A DNA stretch of 64,000 bases from Antrodiella citrinella (taxonomy: Eukaryota > Basidiomycota > Agaricomycetes > Polyporales > Steccherinaceae): NCBI GenBank assembly GCA_004802725.1, contig SGPM01000047.1, positions 54,713 to 118,712 of the forward strand, in the 5' to 3' direction. A model generated the notes under the pieces. It was given only the letters and a program-made list of their open reading frames with translations, did no database searches and had not been told where the DNA came from. How positions within the stretch are numbered: position 1 is the stretch's first letter; each line of letters opens with the position of its first letter. The position numbers and the translations under genes were made by a program. Shown here piece after piece: positions 44,919 to 57,678 of this stretch.

Positions 44919-46688
44919 ATGTTCTGGACTATGCATCTTACTGCGGGCCTCGTTACTGCTGCTGTTCTATCGGCAACGGTCAACGCAGCCATTATTCGAC
45001 GTGAGTATATGTTGAAACGAGGATTAGTAACGACAAACTTACGTTTGCTTTCAGAGGAGTCGCTCTCCAACTCTTTGAACCCGTACCCAGGCAAGCCTCG
45101 TGTTACATTCAGGCCAGACGGGACGTTCAAGATCACCGTCTTCTCCGATCTTCACTACGGCGAGAACGCGTGGGATGCGTGGGGCCCTCAGCAGGATGTC
45201 AACAGCACGATCCTGATGAACAAGGTGCTTCCCAGCGAGAATCCTGACTATGTGTACGTGGAGTGCTTATTCTGCTACGAGGTCATTACTTAGATTTCCT
45301 CTTCACAGCGTCCTGAACGGCGACCTGATCACTGGTGAAAGTAAGTTCTCCTTTCATCTCTTCGATGACTCAGACGAACTTAACACGTTTCAACGTAGAT
45401 GGATTCAAGGAGAACGCAACAGTTTACATTGACGAGATTGTTGCGCCTCTGAATCACCTCCAGATCAAGTTTTCTTCGACTCACGGTGTATGTCGCATAA
45501 GCAGATGATTAACCCACAAAGCTGATATCACGTGTAGAATCATGATAACGAAGCGAACATCTCCCATATCGAAGAGATCAGACGTGAACAGCTGGTGGCC
45601 CCCCTGTACTCGTACACCAGAACCGCGCCTCCTGGTATCGGTGGACCAAGCGGACCTGGAACGTATTGGGTACCAGTATGTGGAATGGACACTTCGTGAT
45701 CGAGTCTGCGCTGATGACTTTGTGAAGGTGTACACTGACAACAAAGGTACGATATCTTCTCGTTCAGAACGTCACAGCTGCTTTACAATGATCTGGTAGC
45801 GTCAACACCGTCTCTCATTCTGTGGTTCTTTGACTCTCAAGGTACGCACAATTGCGTATCGCTCTGCGAGTAGACTAGTGACTGAAGTTTGACGTGCACC
45901 GTGTAGGTGGATTCTCGGAGAATCCTGACTCGCAACCGCTTCCCGATTGGGTCGATGATACTGTCGCGGGATGGATCGAGGAGCAGACTGCCATGATGGA
46001 CGCTGCTTGGGGGCCCGCCGCCCAGCACCGAGGCTCACTTGCTTTCGTCCACATCCCTCCGTGAGTGCTTCAAAGGACAGCTATCACGCGAGATCTCACG
46101 CTGAATCGAACGCGCTAGACATGCAATTCAGAACGTACAAGCTACCTTGGACAACACGACGGATCCTGGTCTCAACGGTACGCTCGTTAGTCGTCACGGA
46201 CATTGCTTAACAGCTAATGTCGCGTACAGATGATTTACTCGGAGAAGGTTCTACTCAGGCTACGACAGATCCGGCAAACAATGGCAAAGATGACGCGTTC
46301 TGGGTCGCCCTCAACACACACGTCAAGAACTTGCACGCTGTCATATCTGGTCATGGTATGTACGGTACATCTTGTACCTAAGTTTGTCATGTCTCATACT
46401 ATTATTCTAGATCATGGTAATGAATGGTGTGCCAGGGAACCCACCCAGAATGTTATCTTCTGCTTTGACAAACACTCAGGGTATGTTGACTCTATCTACA
46501 TCTTGGCATTTATTAGCATCTGAGACTTTGGTTGCAGGTATGGTGGGTACAGCAGTGCCACATGGGGTCATGGTGTGCGTAATATTGTCTTCACCTCTAC
46601 AAACCCACAGGCTAGTTTGGAGACNTGGATCCGCCTAGAAGCAGGAGATACTCGAGGCAGGGTAGTGCTAGACAAAAACTATCATTGA
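44919..46688 (+). CDS. Secreted calcineurin-like metallophosphatase (purple acid phosphatase/Dcr2-like)
   Basis: Twelve exons give 386 residues: 44919-45000, 45055-45253, 45309-45340, 45399-45487, 45538-45675, 45728-45746, 45800-45841, 45907-46060, 46119-46177, 46230-46355, 46411-46480, 46538-46688. A signal peptide covers about the first 23 residues (MFWTMHLTAGLVTAAVLSAT). The metal-binding blocks of the calcineurin-like fold are complete: FSDLHYGE, LNGDLITGE, STHGNHDN, FVHIPPH and VISGHDHGNEW. After these comes GYSSATWGHGVRNIV, common in fungal secreted members. It should cleave phosphate esters outside the cell or in the vacuole; substrate unknown. Exon 6 is 19 nt. One n base at 46625 falls in a Thr codon without changing the residue. 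Confidence 0.92.
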
Positions 46689-46870
46689 GATCCTGTGTTC
46701 CTGTTTGCTAGAGTCAGCTTTTTGTGAATTGTGAGACCAATGATGCATTAATGATGATCTGCTGTATGTNTCTATCTACCAGAGCCAGACTTTTGTGAAT
46801 TGTGAGACTAATGATTATTCCTTTTGTGAAATGCATATCAAGAAAATAATCCATCCAAGGAAATGAATAT

Positions 46871-47572
46871 CTACACTAAATCTCNTGCTTCCCTTGCCTT
46901 TTGTATCTTTTTCAAAGACACAGTAGGAAACATCTGAAACCTTCTACTGTGGCTTCTTGCGGGACCTGAAGAAGTTCCACTGGATGGGGGCTTTTTCTTC
47001 AAGGCTTTTCCAGATNCAGACTTAACAGANCTGGGAAACTCGTCATCATAGAAAGATGGTACTCCATCTTGGTCCACTGATAGGTTGTCTTGAACTGACC
47101 CCAAGGAGGTTGTAGATAAGGTGGCTAAGAATATACTGACCTGTGAGTATATCAAATTAACAAAAATAACAAGGCATACCCCCAGTTGTGCTCAGACTGN
47201 CACTTCTAGTTTTGCGTTTTTTGTGTGTGAAAGAACCCTCTTGAGTAATCTTAATAGGAGAGGGTGAGGCAGCTCAATCTGAGGTCAGAAAAAAAACAAA
47301 GTTACAATAGTTGAGTGGTCACCTTGAGAGCCACTGNGTACTGGTTCACCCAGCTCTGGGCTTATTTCTCTGGCATACTGGTCCTCCCAGGCCTCTATCA
47401 GGTCATGATGATAGAAGTTTTTGAGGGGCTCCCAGGAGCATTCCCATGGCTTGCTATTGTCNGGGTTGAGACCTTCCCATTCCACTAGATACTCTGTTCC
47501 AGCACCCCTGTCCCTTTTGCCTAGTATACTGGAAACAGGCCATAGCTTCAAGGGCTTCTTAGCTGCTGGCAT
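46871..47572 (-). CDS. Small chromodomain protein
   Basis: Three exons (47572-47306, 47249-47180, 47124-46871) give 196 residues. Residues 8–75 form a chromodomain: LWPVSSILGKRDRGAGTEYL, then VEWEGLN, CSWEPLKNF and LIEAWEDQY, including the aromatic positions that normally bind methyl-lysine. The rest is basic and low complexity (THKKRKTRS, GKALKKKPPSSG). It could be a stand-alone chromatin reader, but single chromodomains near n-rich, low-quality sequence are also left by chromovirus-type retrotransposons. No reverse transcriptase or integrase is seen nearby. The frame stays open upstream of the chosen ATG, so an extra 5' exon is possible. Several codons contain n. Confidence 0.6.
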
Positions 47573-47833
47573 ATGTAACAGGACTAGAGGAACCTGAGGC
47601 AGTAGGTGGCAGGATGGAAGTAGATAATGGACACACTTTGGTTGACTTTGATGATTTGTTTGNCGTCGTTTGTGATAATGGTACCCGAGCCTGAGCTTCC
47701 CACACGTCATCGTGATCGATCATCGTCGCAGCTCACGAGCAGCATTGAGCCCGCCAAAATGCAAGGTTGAAATTTAAACACCATAAACATTGCTCGGCAT
47801 GAATACAAGAACAACGATTCTGTTGATACGGTG

Positions 47834-49968
47834 CTACCTACCNGCATACCTTTCCACGATGNNGGAAATCTGGTCCACTACGGCGCTGACACGATCGCGC
47901 TCTACCGTAGCGAGGTCGAGCTGCTGTCGCAGTGCCGTCGAGGTCTCCGACGAAATGTCCTCGCTTTCTGAATGAGACAAATTCGGATGAGAACGACACA
48001 TCGCGTTGATTCTGCGAGTAGATGCTTACCATGCTTGCGCTGGGCTTCAGTAAAAGGCAGACTAAAAGAAACACGCCTTCTTGTGGTACTACCCGTCTGT
48101 CCATCTGATACGGTGCGCTTATGACGACCATTGGACAGCGAAGAACGTCGGTTCGGAGGCTTCGCGTGCTGTCCGCCATCCGATTCGGCAATTTCACCTT
48201 CGAATGTGAAGAGGCTTTGGCGTCGCTCCCTAGTGCCTTCCCTCTGCTCCAGACTATCAGTTGCTTCCGAGATGTCCAGAGTGTCGAAAGCGTCCAGCAA
48301 TAAGTCCCATCTAGTCAAGAACCAGCACATCATAAGCCTAGCAGCATCGGCGCCCTGATCCTCCGTTTTCGGCTCCTGGAGGAGTTGACGAGGGCAACCA
48401 AAGAGCGTCACAGCGAAACGACGCGAAAGGTCTTCGTATGTAACGCCGTTATCAGGAGATAAGGGGAGCTGAGAGAAGAAGGTGAGGAGGTAGTTGAGTA
48501 GAGCGAAGTTGCGAGGAGGAAGCATAAGCAGGAAGTGATAGGCCAGAGTCACTTGAGCAGTCTCGTCTCGTGTTGACTGAGTCGCGGTCAGCAGAGGACG
48601 CATAGGAAGGGACAGTCGAGGACAATCGCTGCCAGAGCGGGAGCGTCGTTGTCTGGGTGGCATTTGATCGAGACGAACGCTTCCCGTTCTGTGACGACGA
48701 ACAGGCCCGCCGTGGTGTGTCTCATCGTGCTCACGTTGATCGCGCGAGGTCCTTTGAGCACCAGAAGTCGAACACTCCCTATCGTCGGTGACCGCAGGCG
48801 CGACGCAACAAAACCATAGCACGTCGAAGAGGCACCTCGGTAGAAGCGGAGCACGAAGCGCAAATATGAACTCGTCCAGGAGGGCGCAGATGTTGGGCAC
48901 CATCTCGTGGATCAGATCGGGAATACAAGGAGCCGGCGCGACGCTGAAAAGAGTCGGCTTGTCGAATTGCCTCCTGAGATGATGCAGCTGAACTCGATCT
49001 GGGAGTGTGCGGAACAGGTCAACGTGATATATACCTGTAGAGAGTTCATTGGTCAGAAATGCAGGTTGCAGGAGATCGTTTATCATACACACCTGTACGA
49101 TATAATTGTTCGACACAGCTCACAACAACGACCGGAAGTTGGTACTGATAGTTCCCCTGGGTAGTGAGACACATTGCGAATTCGCTCAGCTCAGTGACGG
49201 GTATCCCGAAGACGCCTGTTGATAACATGAGCAACATAATTGAAACGGATGCTAATCAAGTAACTTACGAATATCTTGAGTCTGTTTCCCATCTGCAGGA
49301 TGTTTTCGCTTAAACCGTACTTCTTCGTACAGTGCATCAGGGTTCATGAAATCGTACAAGCTGCAATTCTGTTTTTGCAATTCCGCGACGGCAGATCTGA
49401 GTACGTCGGCAACAGGGGGATGTGAAAACAAAGGTGGCGGAGGAGAAGAACGACTTGTCGAATTGCGTCGACTGACTTGATCGACGTCGGTGTAACGTGA
49501 TGAAGTGCCATGTAAGGACAGAGAGGGACCTTCGGATTTGAAGAATGCCCTACCAGCAGGAGAGGATGCGGATGCAGAAAGAGCATCTTGTCCACACGCT
49601 TTGGCAAGCCTGTAGGATTCGGTGTCCATATCGCAAGAGTGAGGCAAGACTGCTACTTGCGACAGTGGGGAGGGCTTCATCCTCATCTCCAACTGCGCGG
49701 TACTGGCGGCGCGTAGAGAAGGCATTGACGCATACCGGTTGCGACCAGTTGGCAAGCGATCAGAAGGGTAATGTGGTTTTGAACCGGCTCTAGCTCTGCC
49801 TCCAGCTCGATGCTCGTTAGAGATCTGAGGGCGAATCAGAGGATAGAGGGGGGAAGACCTATGGGGACTGGTCGCGTCGTTATTGCCTCCATGAAGGCGT
49901 CTCGGAGCCGCGGGATTGTCGAGACTAGCGGGGCTTTCCCGAGACTGGATTGAAAGACGTCTGTACAT
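47834..49968 (-). CDS. RhoGAP-domain protein lacking the arginine finger
   Basis: Four exons give 653 residues: 49968-49269, 49215-49093, 49034-48030, 47967-47834. A Ser/Pro/Arg-rich N-terminal region of about 200 residues is followed by the RhoGAP fold: FGIPVTELSEF, LPVVVVSCVEQLYRTGIYHV, VQLHHLRRQFDK, FALLNYLLTFFSQLPLSPDN and RRFAVTLFGCP. In active RhoGAPs the motif is GIYRVSG with a catalytic Arg; here that Arg is His. A long, less conserved insertion lies between the two halves of the domain. The C-terminal exon is predicted helical (TALRQQLDLATVERDRVSAV), perhaps a coiled coil. A Rho-binding or scaffold role is more likely than GTPase activation. Three n bases fall in the last exon. Confidence 0.82.
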
Positions 49969-50681
49969 AGCGTGAAAGCGAGTATTGTGTCCTTTGCCTG
50001 CAGAGGATACTAGTCTTACGATGTGGAGGTAAGCTGAGTATTGAAGCCAAAAGGACGTTCTAGTAGACTCACCGAAAGCTTGGAGATGCGGTATAGAGAG
50101 AAGTAAGGGAAATCAAACAGATGTGGCCATATGCGAGAGCATCCCATAGCTGTCAGCCTCAGTTTGGCTCGTATTGCAATTGTTGTCCTAGTGCAGTTCA
50201 GCTCAAAAGTAAATTTGATTGATATATTGGACGTACACGTCGACGTTGTGGACACTTCCTGTAGAAAGAGTTTCATTTTGGTTTCATTATCCGGAGAACA
50301 CCAACGCGTGTGTGGTACTACTAGTGGTAGGAGGGTTCGCGACCTTTTTTCCAAAGAACGTAGAGCGCTGCATTACCAGGGGTAATGGCTTTGTTCAGCC
50401 ATAGATAGTGTAGACTCTTCATTCCATGTGCGTAAGAAGATACATAAACCATGATCTTTGAGATGTGTCGAGGAGGACTTGGAAAAGGACAACAAAATTG
50501 AAAAGGTTGCATAACGAGCGCCCACAACTCATTCATGAGCGCCTTCTGTTTCAATCACTTGCCACCAAACGTCCTTAGCCCTCCTCATCCTCCTCTCGTG
50601 CATTCTTCTGGTGAGGACCATGTTTTACACCGAACTATGAAGATATTAACTAATAAACTGACCAAGTTAAACTCCGGAGCC
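49969..50681. other. Divergent intergenic region
   Basis: Between the RhoGAP-like gene (minus) and mitochondrial uS8 (plus). No gene, repeat or RNA feature is supported. The reading frame of uS8 is open upstream but lacks family sequence. Confidence 0.4.
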
Positions 50682-51146
50682 ATGGTCCTTCCTCACGCGC
50701 TGTGCTCACACGTCCAAAACGCATTCCGCGCAAGACACCAACGAATTTGCGTGCCTCATACGGTGCAGAACCTTGGCATCCTCTCCATCCTCCTCCGTAA
50801 TGGATTCGTCTTGTCCGTGTCGCGAGGAACAATCGACGAACCCTCTCCTACCGCCTTTGTCGAAGCCCCAGAAGCCCAGAGGCGGATATGGGCCGACCTA
50901 AAGTACCGAGAAGACAGGCCAGTGTTGAATGGCATGGAGCTCATCAGCAAGCCGAGTAAACCTGTACACATGACCCCTTCGGAGATTCGAGCTATTTGCT
51001 CTGGGAGGAGTGCGCAGACTGTCAAGCCTCTGGGTATGGGTGAGATTGCGGTGGTCAAGACGAAAAGCAAGCAGTATGATTGGTTAGAGGCGAGAGAAGC
51101 CGTGCAACTGGGTTTGGGCGGAGAAGTCATCTGTCGAGCACGGTAA
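50682..51146 (+). CDS. MRPS8: Mitochondrial small-subunit ribosomal protein uS8
   Basis: One exon of 154 residues, an average size for mitochondrial uS8, which binds the central domain of the small-subunit rRNA. The N-terminal signature is LPHALCSHVQNAFRARHQ, followed by VPHTVQNLGILSILLRNGFV. The C-terminal half has the RKI-like block VKPLGMGEIAVVKTKSKQY and the end EAREAVQLGLGGEVICRAR. The ATG at 50682 was chosen because the family N-terminus starts there. An earlier in-frame ATG would add residues unlike the family. The first residues are part of the fold, so targeting must lie within it, as is common for this protein. Confidence 0.92.
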   Translation: MVLPHALCSHVQNAFRARHQRICVPHTVQNLGILSILLRNGFVLSVSRGTIDEPSPTAFVEAPEAQRRIWADLKYREDRPVLNGMELISKPSKPVHMTPSEIRAICSGRSAQTVKPLGMGEIAVVKTKSKQYDWLEAREAVQLGLGGEVICRAR

Positions 51147-51402
51147 CGCGAAAAGTAGCCATTTGGGTGAGTTCTTGCTTCCACTTTGTGCTTGCAAGAG
51201 ATGCTCATCTTTCGGAAGCCACCTTAGATCATTTCCATACTTATAGTGCCCAACACTTCATAATACTCATATCATGCCCATTCTCATCATTACACATGCT
51301 CCGGATGCATAATCTATGGATTGAAATGGCGAAAGCGATGCTACGAATGAATGACAGTGGGTATACGATGCTATGAATAATGACTAGAAAGATCCTCCCC
51401 GC

Positions 51403-54400
51403 TCAGCTTACATGCCTACTCCTCCTCGACTTATTCGCCGTACCTGACCTATCCAGTGTCGACTTCAGACTACGTATGGTTTGTACAATTTCCGCTGAGA
51501 ATAACACGAAGCGTCAGAAGAAGCCAGCACACGACCAGCGACCACTTACCCGCAAGCTTCGGACTCTCAGCCTCGAACTCATAACGTTTGTTGCGTTGTG
51601 TGTCTCCTCCTCGGTGAACAACGAGCTTGAAAGTCGCGCTATTCTTCGACGATTGCTGGCAAGCGACTATGCTCTTGATGTCATATGAGGCCGTTTTACC
51701 GTTATCGAATACATTCTTGGCCTTGTTGGCTTGAGGCATGATCTGCGCAACAACTATACATCAGCAAGGTACAATGTGAGCACAAGAAAGCACATACGTG
51801 AATATATCCGCCGTCAATGGCGAGGAGGCGAGCACTGCGCGTGACCAGCATAGGTACTTTGCGGTAGATGGTATATCTCTGCAACAGAAGGCGATTTGAG
51901 TAACGATAGGCACAAGGAGATCAGGGCTATATCGTTACCTTGTACGCAGACGTGTAATCGAAGACAGAGCTGTAGATCTGCTCCGGTCCGGCAGGAAGCT
52001 CTGAGTTCCTTTTGAAGATCGACGCTGTATCATGCGTCAGGATCTAGGACTACCAGCATAGCAGCAAGCTAACGCACCATTTGGATCAGTGGTCCGACCT
52101 TCCCTCTTATTGACCTCCACGCCGTACTGCTGCAGCATATTCTTCTTGATGAGCATCAAGTCGCGTTTGCCTTGCAAACTCTTGACTGTACGGTCCACAG
52201 GAATCAGGATCTTCACCCCGCCAATGTCGACTACGAGAGCGTAGTCTTTGTTGGGCAGCTGTCGCTTCTGACAGACAGCATCTAGGACCTCAGCCATATA
52301 CATTGCTCCAGACCTGAACAAAGGCGATAAGTGAGATCAAGATGTGGGAAGAAAAAGCAGAAGACATACGTTTGAATAGTAGTGGAGACATGACCAGCAT
52401 CTGCGGTGTCTGCGATTCTGATACGTAAGAACATCGGTGGTCCATGTAGCGACGGGCCAAGAGAGCTCGGGAACATGCCCAGAGAGCTTCCGAGCAATGA
52501 ATGTACGCCAGCGCTGCCGGAGCCTAACAGGCTCTCTGCGGGTGGGGCGGTAGTGATGGTGTTTAGCAAACCGGTCGATTTCTTCTTCTTGAGCACAACA
52601 CGCGACGGGCGACGTTGAATCTTGCCGTCGAGCGTCCTATTTTGCGCCACTGAAACAGGATATTTCAGCATATGGGAGACTCTAATTGACGTTTACAACG
52701 TACCTTGTGACAGAGACGCTTCCAACACGGCATATGCGTCGAAGTTGAACTTCGAAATCTTGCCAGAGCGATCGGGTGCTGTTCGAGTCCAATGTCAATG
52801 AAGTGAAGTGTGTATGAATAATAAGAACTCGTACGAGGGAAATCTTCGTCGACTTCGCCATCTTCCTCCGCGATTCTCAGAATCCAGCCAAATGCCGAGC
52901 ATTTGACAGCCCACTTCGGGTCTTCTTCTCCCTCCAGACCTTCGTCCAGTTTCGGTGACCAATCTTCTTCCCAATAAGTCCACAACGCAAACCCGAGCAC
53001 TTCTTCCATCGTAGCATCCTTCCTGACATGAAGGTCCATAGCACGCCCTGCAGGGTCCTTCGCGTGCGGGAAGAACACTTGTACGTTCATGCTCTCCGAC
53101 TCCGCGCGTCCAGATATAGCGCTATACAACTCTGTGAACGGATTCGACGACGAGCCGGAGGATGTTGATGCCAGAATGGCGGACAGTGCCGACTTTGTCG
53201 AGGCGGCAGGACCTACGGGTCGTCTGATGAACATGCCTACCTCCGCATCGTCGAAACCCTCCGTGGTCGTTCTGTGTGGGACTGCTCTGGAAGTTGTTCC
53301 GTTGGTGGTGACGGGAGCTTTTTCCTTGCGAGACTTCAAAGGAGCAGGCGTCACCATTGAGAAGAATGAGTTGCTAGGACCGTCATCTTCATCATCCCCA
53401 CCTTCAGAGTGTATATCAACCTCTTTCTGGAGCTCATCGCTATGTCTGTTTTCGTGCACCGGGCTGAGCCGGTGACGATTACGGGCGGCGCTGCGCGGTA
53501 AAGAGGACGTTGAGAAATTGGATGCGGAGAGGCCAGAGGCGGATCCAGACAACAAGGATACGCCATCAGATTGACTGTCAATACCAAGAGCAGTATCACG
53601 ACTAGCGGCTGCAAAGTCACTGTCAAGTCATCATCAACTAGTGTCCTATGAGTATCGAGTCAAATGAACGTACGGGTCAAACTCATCAGCGTCGAGGATG
53701 TCAAGGCTGTCGTCAACTTCGGGAGCATCATCCTCGGAATCATCGTCATCCTCTGCTAAAGCGTCTTCCTCCTTCTCCAGCTCTGACTCCGACTCCGACG
53801 ATGAAGACGAAGACATCTCGGGGTTCAGAGTCGCCGGCGCTGACCTCGTCGGCCTGGTAGGTATCGCACCTCCAGGCGGCACTCTGTTCTGCATACGCAG
53901 CTTTCGCCTGGCCTCCATCTCCGCTGCACCCTTGAAGTTCGGTATGAATGGGATTGGGATATTTCGACCTCCTGCAGGCGCTGACTTGTGATCCTCCGGA
54001 ACATTCGCAGAAGACTGGTTTGAAGTAGCATGCTCTTCTCCACTATCTGAAGCTTGCTTTGGTATACCGTCTCCTTTCTTCGGGGAATGCGTCGATGAAG
54101 GTGTAGCGGGCGTAGTCTCGACGATGATGTGACCATCCTCTGGTCCGACGTCCGTGTCAAGTTTCTTCGCCCCTCTCATCGCACTACGCATCGACGAGCG
54201 CGATCCCGACGGCGCATGTCCCCTCTTCCCCGACACTCTCAACCCCATGCTCCCCGCACGAGACGGACCCATGATCGTCGTTGTGTACTTCAGCCCTACC
54301 GCCCCAGGGAACCCTGTCGGTCGTCCACCTGGTCGTCCTGGGCCTGCATTCCCCTCGTCATCGCTGGGTGGCAGACTGGAGGGCATGGCGAGTTCTGGCC

Positions 54401-54615
54401 ATCGTTCGGGGTCTGCGAGGCCTGCATCTAGGACATACGCGTTGGTGTGGTAAGAGGGGTCGAGAGATATGAGTCTGGCTCCGTACGGATCGTCGACGTT
54501 ACGAAGATAGCTCAAGCGTATGTGGTGTATTAGAAAGCTGCAGAAGGATGTCAATATTCTTCCGAAGAGCAAGTAGGATGATGTAGACATACTCTGGGTC
54601 ACTGATCAAAGACAT
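51403..54615 (-). CDS. AVO1: TORC2 subunit SIN1/AVO1
   Basis: Ten exons give 898 residues: 54615-54593, 54537-53674, 53601-52835, 52778-52704, 52649-52370, 52313-52078, 52024-51939, 51878-51798, 51742-51550, 51494-51403. SIN1 recruits substrates such as AGC kinases to the TORC2 complex at the plasma membrane. The N-terminus (MSLISDPDFLIHHIRLSYLR) is the family start. A long disordered region with a Ser/Asp/Glu-rich tract follows. The CRIM domain spans about residues 440–560 (NPFTELYSAISGR, VQVFFPHAKDP, MEEVLGFALWTYWEEDW and RSGKISKFNFDAYAVLE). A Ras-binding-like domain (MFLRIRIAD to LMLIKKNMLQQYG) and a C-terminal PH domain (YTIYRKVPMLVTRSARLLAIDGGYIH, then YDIKSIVACQQ) complete it. It ends in a basic tail. 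Confidence 0.94.
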
Positions 54616-55290
54616 GGTGGCGATGATTGGGGGTGCCTTGTGTGATGAAATATCATGCCCAGAGGGAAACCGTCAGACCTTCAGCCTTGTATTGGTCAAA
54701 GATAAAAGCAATGCGAGTAGTAAGAATCTGCGCAAAGGTGTAACCAAGGTCACGGTGGGAGGGTGGCGAATGTTGCGTTCCCGGCGGACCCATATTGACA
54801 GATCGTGATCGAGATCCGTCTGTCTCAAGAGACGCTCGTTGCTTAAGATTCAAGTTGTGCACTTGCGTTTTAACTTTTGCTTGCGTCGGCCAGAACTCGT
54901 TGTCAACAAGACTTTCAACGACAACAGTAGTTTCGAGCAAAACAGGGGTATTGTGAACCCCAGAGAAGGATTATGTGATTCCTTTTCTGCTACAGACTCT
55001 CGTCGGAGTACGTCAGACTGAAGTCGTAGTTAGCCCGGCTCCATCTGTGACATGTACCCGAGACAGAAATCCGAGCTTCATGAACAAGTCGGTAGTATCA
55101 ACACATTGCAAGTACTTCTCAAGCTTTCAAGGTGATCGTGTGGGAGGGTGTCAACGAAGGACCGAGAGCAAGCCAATCTCGGACTCGGAAGCTTCCGGTA
55201 CGCCTTCCATCATCGGCGCTTCCGCTCTCTGAATCTTCCTTCACACAAACATTTATTATTCGTCTGCAGTCGGACCAGGAGCATACTTAC
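54616..55290. other. Divergent promoter region between SIN1 and SAM50
   Basis: 675 bases between two start codons pointing away from each other. No TATA element is obvious. Short frames here are not supported. Confidence 0.5.
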
Positions 55291-57072
55291 ATGGCCGACT
55301 CAGAACTTACTACTCCGCCTCTGAAACCCCCATTGCAGAACTCTTCAGCTCCTCGAGACCGCGAACCAGATGCAGCGGACTTTGCAAAGTTGCAGTCATG
55401 GCACGAGGAGCGGATGGCGAGGAAGCTGAGAGGAGAGTATGAGACGGCTGTGTTCCATCTCTCCGAATTGGTCAGTCTCATGTTCAATTATATGTGTGTA
55501 CTACGCTGAGCGTGATAACATCCGTAGGTGAACGATAACCTCCAATCCCCCGCCCGACTTGCCTCAATACGTGTCGAAGGCGCAACACATACCCGACGGT
55601 CCTTCCTCAACTCTCTCGTGCACCCCTTTCTAGCTTCTCCTACCGACAAGCCACAAACCCTCGAGAACGTCCTACACACCACACGGGCGTTCGGACACCT
55701 GTTGAACGAGACAGACATCTTTCAGAGCGTTGGGGCAAAGTTGGAGGCGAGCAGAGACGTGTTCGCGCAACCGGGTGACGTGGACGTCGTGTTCAAGGCA
55801 AAGGAGAAGGGGAGGTTCTTCTTGAGTACGTCTACCGAGGTTGGGAACAACGAGGGTGGTGCGGTGCGTATCTACATCTCCCGACTTCTGCTCTGCAACC
55901 TGACTCTCTAATTAGAGCGCGACATGTCGCGTCCGCAACGCCTTCGGCGGCGCAGAGACATTCGAAGCGAACCTCGCTTTCGCTACAAAGACCCGCGTGT
56001 CCTTCAACGCGTCTCTCTCCGCACCTCTCACTCGCACACTGGGCACGCGCGGCGAGATCTCGCTCTTCGGCACGGAAAAAGACAACTCGTTCTTTGCGAG
56101 TCATACAGAGGGTGTTCGAGGGGCCAAAGCTGTTGTCAGGGTGAGCACAGGTCAGCTCTGCGATGGATGTGCTGAAGAGTGTTTGCTGAAAATGGCATTT
56201 GTTGCAGACGGGAAAGCTGAGCTCGGGTCTGCATGAAGCTGGGTATGAAGCAGTTCTGAGGCAGATATCAAATCTCGCGCCTTCTGCATCGATCAGGTAC
56301 GCGGTCCCGTATTCACCTGCACATCCTACAGTATCGCTCACACATTTAACGCGCAGTATGAGGGAAGCCGCTGGTCAATCCGTCAAGTCGTCGCTATTCC
56401 ACACATGGACCCGTGATACTCGTGATGACAGACTGACCGGCACACGCGGGTCCTACCTGAAAATCATGCAAGAGTTCGCAGGTCTGGGCGGAGACGCGTC
56501 TTTCTTCAAGACTGAAGTGCACACTCAACTATCACGGCCGTTGTTCCCGCATGTGACAGTGTCGTTCGCGGCGAAGGGCGGGTTGTTGTGGCCAACGGGT
56601 GATAAGCCTGTGCCATATCCCGATCGCTTCCAACTGGGAGGACCTGTCAGCGTCCGGTCATTCCGAGCGAACGGATTGGGACCACGAGACGGTCGTAAGC
56701 ACGCTTAATTGGCGTTCAATGTACACAATATTCATCTAATCTTGAAATCTTGTAGCCGATTCTCTAGGCGGGAACCTCTTCTGGTCAGCCGGCGTCAGCT
56801 TACTCTCTGACCTCCCTCGAAGACCACAATGGCCAGTCAAGCTGCACGCCTTTCTGAACGCAGGTCGGCTCGACGTCTTGGACAAATCAAAACCCGTGCC
56901 AGAGTCCGTCGTAGGCAGCCTCAAGCAACCCTCGGTGTCCGCTGGCGTTGGGCTTGTGTACAAGCTGGACCCGGTGAGGGTTGAAGTGAACTTTGGAGTA
57001 CCGCTGGTGGCGAGTAAGGGGGATGGGACGCGGAAGGGGATACAGGTGGGGATTGGGTTGGAGTTCCTGTGA
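55291..57072 (+). CDS. SAM50: Mitochondrial outer-membrane β-barrel assembly protein SAM50/Tob55
   Basis: This Omp85-family protein folds β-barrel proteins into the mitochondrial outer membrane as the core of the SAM complex. Six exons give 494 residues: 55291-55470, 55528-55863, 55916-56140, 56208-56296, 56357-56694, 56756-57072. An N-terminal soluble segment of about 60 residues precedes a single POTRA-like domain (PARLASIRVEGATHTRRSFL to GDVDVVFKAKEKGR). The barrel follows, with FNASLSAPLTR, GTRGSYLKIMQEFAGLGGD, DRFQLGGPVSVRSFRANGLG and DSLGGNLFWSAGVSL. The last strand, GIQVGIGLEFL, is the β-signal region. Length fits fungal orthologues. The fifth donor was set at GTAAGC, giving GPRDGPDSLGG. 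Confidence 0.95.
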
Positions 57073-57678
57073 TCCTCACAGGCTGCAGTATGGCGTTTGT
57101 CCTAGATCTTAAAATATACCGATCCTTATAATCTCCGCAACGAAAGCAGGGAAGGCCGTCTCGATAGAGAAGGCATGGTTGGGCTCCCTGCGTGTGTTTT
57201 GCTATCTGTTACGAGGTGCACGTTCATTGAATGAACGTTCGGACGCATAGCGCTAGCGCGCGACTGAAGTGGCCACAAGAAATTGAATGTCAACTCGAAC
57301 TGCACATCCTTTCCGACAGTCATGATTGTTCCAGCAGCTTCTAGTATCTTCCACCGAAAGGATTCAAACACAAAGGGTGGACCTACAACCCTGGTCAAAC
57401 GGTGACCAGCAACGCAGCACTTGGGTCATTGTCCTTATACCATTTCCTTTGCAATATCTTTGTGCATCTCTATGGTGACTAGGTCAAAGCCGTGAAACGT
57501 CTTGCTTGCTATAAGGCTACAGGATGGCCATGCTACGTATTGTACTTGGTTGGTATATATGAGAGGTCCGAGCTGCGACGATGGGATCACTATTTCTAGC
57601 ATCGACTGAACCTGCGACTTCACGAACTAAACATCCACCCCACATTCACATCACAACCCAACTCACTTACAAAACACA
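57073..57678. other. Intergenic region
   Basis: Between SAM50 and the next plus-strand gene. A TATATATG stretch near 57554 lies about 120 bases before the next start. Nothing else is seen. Confidence 0.4.

Noticed and set aside
48588..48863. Alternative frame with hydrophobic segments inside RhoGAP exon 3
   Set aside because: The main frame is open across the whole exon and joins in phase on both sides.
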